Below, piece after piece: positions 5,532-10,234 of a DNA stretch of 10,234 bases. Source of the stretch: Candidatus Saccharimonadales bacterium (GTDB lineage: Bacteria; Patescibacteriota; Saccharimonadia; UBA4664; SCTI01); assembly GCA_030150485.1 (NCBI GenBank), contig JASLFZ010000067.1:1-10234 (forward strand), in the 5' to 3' direction. The position numbers and the translations under genes are program-made. The notes under the pieces were generated by a model. The model was not told where the DNA came from. It worked only from the letters and a program-made list of their open reading frames with translations, and did not search any database. Position 1 is the stretch's first letter; every line of letters begins with the position of its first letter.

Positions 5532-7525
5532 ACATCCTGCTCAGTTACAGCAAGCGCCACTTTGACCCTAGCCTACCCGCCACACAGCAAAAGCATTGGG
5601 GGTCATCTGCTAACATCCTGGCGCGAGCGCTTTATGAGGAGCTGAGTGAGCTCGGTACCCTTACCTATGTTGACGCCCAGGAAGATCCTGCCAGCGTGTC
5701 ACAAGATCAGCCTTACGACCTTTTTGTAGGGGTTTTCACCCATTTTGATAAGTGGCGGCGAGCTAGCCGGGCCAAGCAAAGCATCTTTTTTGCGGTTAAT
5801 ATGCACCCCACCCAGCGCAACCGCCTATTGCGACAGTTTAAGGCCGAGTGGCACCTTCCGCAGGCGGCCTTTAGCAGCTGGGATATGGCTCCGGTTAAGG
5901 CCATCAAGCGCTCGCTACAAGATACCGACGCCATAATCGCGGTTGGCAATATTGCCACTTACAACTCATATATTGTTGGTGGCGTGCCAAAATCGAAGGT
6001 TAAGGTTATTAACTACGCCGCCGACGGCCCCACCGTTTCGGTGCCAGCCGTTAAAAAAGGGCGCCGCTACCTGCATGTAGCCTCCGAGCTCGGCTTACGC
6101 AAGGGTTTTGACGTCGTAGCCGAGCTCGCGGAAACCGCCGCCAAATACCCCGACTTTCACCTTGACTTGGTCGGCCTGCCTACCAATGACTACTACAAGC
6201 AACGCTTAAACCAGCTCGTGGAACGGTTGGGCTCGCAGTGTACTTATCACGGCTGGCTGGATGCCTCGAGCAAAGAGTATGCCGCCGTGCTCAAGGCGAA
6301 TGACGTTATCCTTTTCCCCTCCATTGAGGAGGGGCAGGCTGGTACGGTGCTCGATGCGATGCGCTATGGCCTGATTCCGCTCATTACGAGGAATGTTGGT
6401 GTCGATTTTGCTCCACTGGGGTGGGTGGATCTAGCCGCCGACCGCACCCAGCGGTCTGAGGTCCTCCAGCGCGCTCTGGCGCTTACGCCTGCAGAAACCA
6501 CCGCCCTCAAGCGCAAGACCATTGAGTACTACCAGCTCATGCACGAACCCTGGCGCGAAAACCTTCGTGACAGCCTGCGGGGAGCGGTCGCCGGGGAGCT
6601 GTACCCGAAGGTTGACGTGACGCTGGCGATCTTTAATAAGGAAAAGACCATCCGCCACCTGGTGAACCGCCTAAAGGTGGTCGCCAGCGAGTACCCTAAC
6701 AGCGAGATCCACATTATCTTTGACGGTTGCAAAGACCGAACCGAACCGATTGTGCGCCACTATTTCCGTAACCACCCCCACTTGCGTGTCACTTACGACG
6801 TTACGCCTAACATCTTTGAGGTAAAATCGAACAATCTTGGCCTCAAGCAAAGCCAGGGCAAGTACGCTGTTATCTTGCAGGACGACAACGTGATGTACGA
6901 TCGCAACATCCTCTACGAAGCGGTTACCTTCCTCGATAAATGCCCCCAGGCCGCCATCCTCGGAGGCTTGGCCGGAGTGAACTACTACCCGCGCGGGACC
7001 AAGGGGCTCAAAGGCAACGGCCAGATTGCGATGACCCCGCAAGAGGTTTATTGGCGCCAGGACCAAGTAACCGACCCGGCACTCCAACAGCAGATTTTTG
7101 AGGTCGATGCTTGCATGCGCGGCCCTCTTTTCTTGCGAAAATCTTTCCTAGAAAAGCACGGCTATTTGGATGAAATCTACGCCCCGTTATATCAAGATGA
7201 TATGGACTTAGCCTTCCGTGCTAAAAAGTATGGCTTCAAAGTCTTTTGTATTTTAATGAACGTGCGCAACGAGATGCTCACCATGGCCCACTACGACGCC
7301 AAACGGGCCAAGTTTTTTGACGATATCATTAAGCGTAACACCGATATTTTTTATAAACGGTGGCACCCTACCACCGAGAAAAACTACGCTCGCTTCAACC
7401 GTATTGAGATCCAAGCGCTGCCCCATGAACGAAGGCACGATGCTATAATGCGAGCAGGATCCAGAACCAAACGTCTGCTTCGTAACCCTAAAATAATCAT
7501 GCAGCGACTGACGAGGCCCAGCTAG
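5528..7525 (+). CDS. Two-domain glycosyltransferase: GT4-like (GT-B) fused to GT2-like (GT-A)
   Basis: The protein has 665 residues from the ATG at 5528, which overlaps the fcl stop as ATGA. A longer frame from 5486 lies inside fcl and lacks family support. Residues 1 to about 355 resemble a GT4 retaining transferase: a GLRKGFD motif at 189-195 and a nucleotide-sugar motif PSIEEGQAGTVLDAMRYG with glutamates E267 and E268. Residues about 362-600 are a GT2 domain: VDVTLAIFNKEKTI at the start, D452-D453-N454 as the metal/nucleotide DxD-type motif, and YQDDMDLAFRAKKYG at D557-D558 as the second acidic motif. The C-terminus is basic and may touch the membrane. No transmembrane helix is evident, so it should work at the inner face of the membrane on a lipid-linked glycan. 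Two sequential sugar additions by one chain are inferred; sugars and linkages cannot be told from sequence. Confidence 0.88.
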   Translation: MNILLSYSKRHFDPSLPATQQKHWGSSANILARALYEELSELGTLTYVDAQEDPASVSQDQPYDLFVGVFTHFDKWRRASRAKQSIFFAVNMHPTQRNRLLRQFKAEWHLPQAAFSSWDMAPVKAIKRSLQDTDAIIAVGNIATYNSYIVGGVPKSKVKVINYAADGPTVSVPAVKKGRRYLHVASELGLRKGFDVVAELAETAAKYPDFHLDLVGLPTNDYYKQRLNQLVERLGSQCTYHGWLDASSKEYAAVLKANDVILFPSIEEGQAGTVLDAMRYGLIPLITRNVGVDFAPLGWVDLAADRTQRSEVLQRALALTPAETTALKRKTIEYYQLMHEPWRENLRDSLRGAVAGELYPKVDVTLAIFNKEKTIRHLVNRLKVVASEYPNSEIHIIFDGCKDRTEPIVRHYFRNHPHLRVTYDVTPNIFEVKSNNLGLKQSQGKYAVILQDDNVMYDRNILYEAVTFLDKCPQAAILGGLAGVNYYPRGTKGLKGNGQIAMTPQEVYWRQDQVTDPALQQQIFEVDACMRGPLFLRKSFLEKHGYLDEIYAPLYQDDMDLAFRAKKYGFKVFCILMNVRNEMLTMAHYDAKRAKFFDDIIKRNTDIFYKRWHPTTEKNYARFNRIEIQALPHERRHDAIMRAGSRTKRLLRNPKIIMQRLTRPS

Positions 7526-7528
7526 TAT

Positions 7529-8248
7529 ATGTCATCATCTTTGCCCCAAAAATCCATCCGCGCCGTCAAGAGGCTTGTAGCCACACGACAGGTTAATCAC
7601 GCCAAGACGTCCTTTTCGCAGTCCGGCGAAGACCTCATTATCGGCTACCTTGCCAAAGCCATTGATATGACCAAGCTAAGCTACTTGGACATTGGGGCGC
7701 ACCACCCTGAATACATTAGCAACACCGCGATCTTTTACCGAGCTGGCTCCCATGGCGTCAACATTGAGCCCGACCCCGTTTTATTCAAAGCGTTTCAAAA
7801 GCAACGCCCCCGCGACACCAATCTCAACATCGGTGTCGGTAAGCGGGCCGGCGAGCTGACCTTCTACGCCATGGATGTCCCGGCGCTCAACTCGTTTGTG
7901 AAGTCGGAGATTGATAAGTACCTCCAAAAAGGCCACACTCTGCGAGAGACCATTAAGGTCCCCATAAAAACCATTAAACAGGTTGTCGACGAGTACTGCG
8001 GCGGCACCTTCCCGGACCTGCTCACCATTGATGTTGAGGGCATGGATCTTGATATCCTCAAATCAATCGATTATAAGAGCACCGCCCCAACCATCATCTG
8101 CGCCGAAACCACCACCCCTTCCGGCACCACCTACGTTAAGGTGCCCGAGGTAAGTACTTTTCTCAAAACCAAAGGCTACATGGTTTACGCCGACACCTTT
8201 ATTAACACTATTTATGTAAAGGCTGAAAAATGGCAAAACGTCGCCTAG
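7529..8248 (+). CDS. FkbM family SAM-dependent methyltransferase
   Basis: The protein has 239 residues, typical for FkbM-type O-methyltransferases. After a basic N-terminus, SQSGEDLII (30-38) and YLDIGAHHPEYISNT (52-66) form the SAM-binding motif I region. VNIEPDP (77-83) supplies the acidic residue expected to hold the SAM ribose. LNIGVG and PALNSF follow, and PDLLTIDVEGMDLDIL (162-177) is the conserved late motif. In polysaccharide clusters such enzymes usually methylate a sugar hydroxyl of the glycan; the acceptor here is unknown, with fucose a reasonable but unproven guess. It starts three bases after the glycosyltransferase stop, with GAGG at 7513-7516, 12 bases before the ATG, so coupling to upstream translation is likely. 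The closest alternative is a methyltransferase acting on another small molecule, less likely given the neighbours. Confidence 0.87.
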   Translation: MSSSLPQKSIRAVKRLVATRQVNHAKTSFSQSGEDLIIGYLAKAIDMTKLSYLDIGAHHPEYISNTAIFYRAGSHGVNIEPDPVLFKAFQKQRPRDTNLNIGVGKRAGELTFYAMDVPALNSFVKSEIDKYLQKGHTLRETIKVPIKTIKQVVDEYCGGTFPDLLTIDVEGMDLDILKSIDYKSTAPTIICAETTTPSGTTYVKVPEVSTFLKTKGYMVYADTFINTIYVKAEKWQNVA

Positions 8249-8250
8249 CC

Positions 8251-8262
8251 ATGCTCATATGA
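8251..8262 (+). other. Three-codon mini-frame leading into the wzx start
   Basis: ATG CTC ATA TGA begins two bases after the FkbM stop, and its TGA overlaps the wzx ATG as ATGA, the same geometry found at three other junctions in the window. It may hand ribosomes on to wzx, which lacks an obvious binding site. It may equally be chance. Confidence 0.25.
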
Positions 8263-9743
8263 AAAACCTGCTCAAGGCCAGTCTGATTACCGGATCTGCC
8301 TTTTTTGTTAATGTTTTCAGCAACACCGTCCGCGCTAAAGTCGCCGCCGTCTTTCTCGGCCCACCTGGCGTTGCCGCCTTTGCTCAAATTAACTCCTTTG
8401 TAGGATTGGCCGGCAGCCTAACCACCCTGGGGCTGGCCACCGCCATCGTGCGCTTCATCGCCGAATACCGTGTCGATGGCCGGGTTGGCGACCTGAAGAA
8501 ACTGATCGCCACCGCCATCGTCTTTACGACCCTGGTTTCGCTCGTGGTCACCGCCACTCTCTTGCTGCTCGCCCCCACCCTTACCGATGTTATATTCGGG
8601 CGCCACATGCTGATGTACTTGGTCGTCATCTCGCTACTCAATATTCCCGTCACCGTAATTACTACCGTGGCGGTAGCTATTCTTCAGGGCTTTAAAGAAA
8701 TAAAGCTGGACGCCGCCATCAGCGTTTTCTCGTCGCTGACCGTCATGATCCTGATTGTGGCCCTGCTCATCCCCTTCAAGCTTTCCGGGGCGATTTGGGG
8801 CAGTCTTATCGGCAACTGTCTTACCTCGATCGTCTTTGCGTACTTTTTCGTCAAGGTGCTGAACAAACATTTGCAGCGGTCGGGTGGCGTCAGCAGCCAG
8901 CACGTCCGACGCAACTTTGTTTTTAACTCGCTCAAACCCCTCTGGGGCATCGCTTTCGCCTCCGTGATAGTGGGAGGCATCGTCAACTTAGCCGACATTC
9001 TGGTTCGTAGCTACTTAATTCACCATGTTGGGCTGACGGAGGCGGGCGTCATCCAGCCGTCCCTGAGTGTATCGGCTCAATACACCGCCCTGCTGGGCGG
9101 CGCCATTGGCACCTATGCCCTGCCGCGTCTGAGCGAGCTCACCAAGCAGCGGGACCAGTTTGTCACCGAGCTGAATGATTACTTGCGGCTACTACTGATT
9201 GCCATAACACCAGCCGCCTGTGTGCTAGCGGCGGTTGCCAAACCGCTCGTCATCTTGCTTTACAGCAGTAAGTTCCAGGGGGCCAGCGCGCTAATACCGA
9301 TTCAATCCATCGCCGATGTCATTGAGTTTGTGTTTGTAGCGTTCTCTGGCGCTATTTTTGCTCTGGGCCGCAGCCGGGCTCTGCTCATTACCGGGGCCAT
9401 CACCCCCATCGTTTACTTTGTGGGCTTTCTTGCACTAGAATCAACGCTCCACCTCCGCAGTATCCCCATAGCCTCGGTCATCAGCTGGGCCGTCGCCACC
9501 ATTATTTGCTACCGCGTACTACAGCGCTCAGGTTACCTCGACGTTTTTCCCCGCAACAAGCTCCTCATCAGCAGTTCGCTCCTGGCCACCACGGCAGTAG
9601 CCCTGGCCGCAACCTTCACCAACCCCCTCGCAACCTACGTCGTAGCGGTTGGAGCAATGGCTCTATGGGCTCGGGCCAACATTAGCCGGCACGAGGTCAC
9701 CCTTTTGGCGCAGCTATTTATGAAACGAGTCCGCCCCTCATGA
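8259..9743 (+). CDS. wzx: Wzx-type polysaccharide flippase (MOP/MVF superfamily)
   Basis: The protein has 494 residues and is hydrophobic throughout, with about 12-14 predicted membrane helices by eye. The start, LLKASLITGSAFFVNVFSNT with RAKVAAVFLGPPGVAAFAQ after it, is typical of the O-antigen translocase branch (WzxE-like). Sparse charged residues such as R25 and K27 near the first helix fit the cation-lined cavity described for Wzx. It would move an undecaprenyl-linked repeat unit from the inner to the outer face of the membrane. No ribosome binding site is clear; the ATG overlaps the stop of a three-codon frame at 8251-8262. The stop overlaps the ATG of the fucosyltransferase gene. No Wzy polymerase accompanies it within the window. 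The gene symbol is functional shorthand; exact subfamily is not proven. Confidence 0.88.
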   Translation: MKNLLKASLITGSAFFVNVFSNTVRAKVAAVFLGPPGVAAFAQINSFVGLAGSLTTLGLATAIVRFIAEYRVDGRVGDLKKLIATAIVFTTLVSLVVTATLLLLAPTLTDVIFGRHMLMYLVVISLLNIPVTVITTVAVAILQGFKEIKLDAAISVFSSLTVMILIVALLIPFKLSGAIWGSLIGNCLTSIVFAYFFVKVLNKHLQRSGGVSSQHVRRNFVFNSLKPLWGIAFASVIVGGIVNLADILVRSYLIHHVGLTEAGVIQPSLSVSAQYTALLGGAIGTYALPRLSELTKQRDQFVTELNDYLRLLLIAITPAACVLAAVAKPLVILLYSSKFQGASALIPIQSIADVIEFVFVAFSGAIFALGRSRALLITGAITPIVYFVGFLALESTLHLRSIPIASVISWAVATIICYRVLQRSGYLDVFPRNKLLISSSLLATTAVALAATFTNPLATYVVAVGAMALWARANISRHEVTLLAQLFMKRVRPS

Positions 9744-10234
9744 TCACGGTGCAACTGGAGGGGGGTCTGGGGAACCAAATGTTTCAGTACGCCGCCGGGC
9801 GGCGCTTGGCGGCTCACCATCAAACCGGTCTGCGGCTCGATATATCATGGTTTGATAGCCCAGGCGCTCAACGGCCGCCACGGCATTATGAACTGGGCCA
9901 CTTTGCGCTCAACGCTCGCCTAGCCCGCCGCCCAACCATGCGTTTGGTTCGACTGCGTTCTCGCCTCATGGGAGCTTCCATTAAGCTCATTAAAGAGCCC
10001 TTAGCTACTAACGTCGATGCCAACCTGCTGGCCGCTCCTCATAATGTAACGCTTGAGGGCAACTGGCAGAATCAGGCCTACTTTGACGATGTAGCCGACC
10101 TTATTCGAGAGGATTTTAGCTTTCGCCACCCAGCTACCGGCCCCAATCTGAAACTCCTCAGGCAAATTGCCCACCAAGCGGCGGTATCACTCCACGTGCG
10201 CCGGGGCGACTACCTCGGCAAGGAGGCCTTCCAC
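9740..10234 (+). CDS. GT11 family alpha-1,2-fucosyltransferase, 3' end beyond window
   Basis: I read this frame directly: 165 residues from ATG 9740 to the window edge without a stop. The N-terminal motif is EGGLGNQMFQYAAGRRLA (residues 7-24, with LGNQMFQYA diagnostic). Other matches are LRLDISWFD, HYELGHF, LEGNWQNQAYFDD and HVRRGDY at 152-158, the conserved GDP-fucose-binding arginine motif of alpha-1,2/alpha-1,6 fucosyltransferases. The family is inverting and uses GDP-L-fucose, which fits fcl four genes upstream. Full-length members have about 280-300 residues, so a little over half is present. The ATG overlaps the wzx stop (ATGA). It probably adds fucose to a galactose or similar residue of the repeat unit on the cytoplasmic side. 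The alternative is another GT11 linkage; the family call is firm. Confidence 0.92.
   Translation, partial: MITVQLEGGLGNQMFQYAAGRRLAAHHQTGLRLDISWFDSPGAQRPPRHYELGHFALNARLARRPTMRLVRLRSRLMGASIKLIKEPLATNVDANLLAAPHNVTLEGNWQNQAYFDDVADLIREDFSFRHPATGPNLKLLRQIAHQAAVSLHVRRGDYLGKEAFH

Noticed and set aside
8384..8998. Several minus-strand open frames within the flippase gene
   Set aside because: They are products of codon bias in a long hydrophobic gene; proteins are low-complexity and lack start signals or family features.
1..10234. Recoded TGA as seen in some CPR lineages (Gracilibacteria, Absconditabacteria)
   Set aside because: TGA ends the genes at 1531, 2189, 5531 and 9743 exactly where the next gene or a terminator begins, so the code is standard.

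Overview
The window reads as chromosomal DNA of a bacterium with the standard genetic code (TGA and TAG both end genes) and moderately high G+C. The best guess is a Candidatus Saccharibacteria (TM7) or related Patescibacteria genome. The guess rests on a secreted lysozyme-like protein with four NBR1/FW-type Ig repeats, a secreted DUF2690-like protein, a small membrane-anchored Ig-like protein, and compact ATGA-coupled operons. It comes from recalled family resemblance, not from a search, and an actinobacterium is the main alternative.

Left part (1-1637). A mannose-1-phosphate guanylyltransferase gene runs leftward off the window edge. Divergent to it is a one-gene unit for a small, cysteine-rich exported protein (DUF2690-like). 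That gene has an 8-bp palindrome in its promoter region, a good ribosome binding site and a strong GC-rich terminator hairpin.

Middle (1638-4495). Two envelope genes overlap by ATGA. The first encodes a short membrane-anchored protein with a Ser/Thr/Asn-rich stalk and an Ig-like domain. The second encodes a 769-residue secreted protein with a lysozyme/transglycosylase-like head and four tandem FW (four-tryptophan) Ig domains.

Right part (4575-10234). A recognisable promoter precedes a tight five-gene run on the + strand: GDP-L-fucose synthase, a fused GT4-GT2 glycosyltransferase, an FkbM methyltransferase, a Wzx-type flippase, and a GT11 alpha-1,2-fucosyltransferase cut by the window edge. 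Junctions are ATGA overlaps or gaps of a few bases. Together with the GDP-mannose-forming enzyme on the left, this looks like part of a surface polysaccharide cluster. GDP-mannose would be converted to GDP-fucose, glycosyltransferases would build a lipid-linked repeat, it would be methylated and fucosylated, and Wzx would flip it across the membrane. The intermediate enzyme GDP-mannose 4,6-dehydratase (Gmd), an initiating transferase, a Wzy polymerase and a ligase are not in the window.

No tRNA, rRNA, CRISPR array, insertion sequence or att site was seen. No gene-free stretch exceeds about 160 bases.
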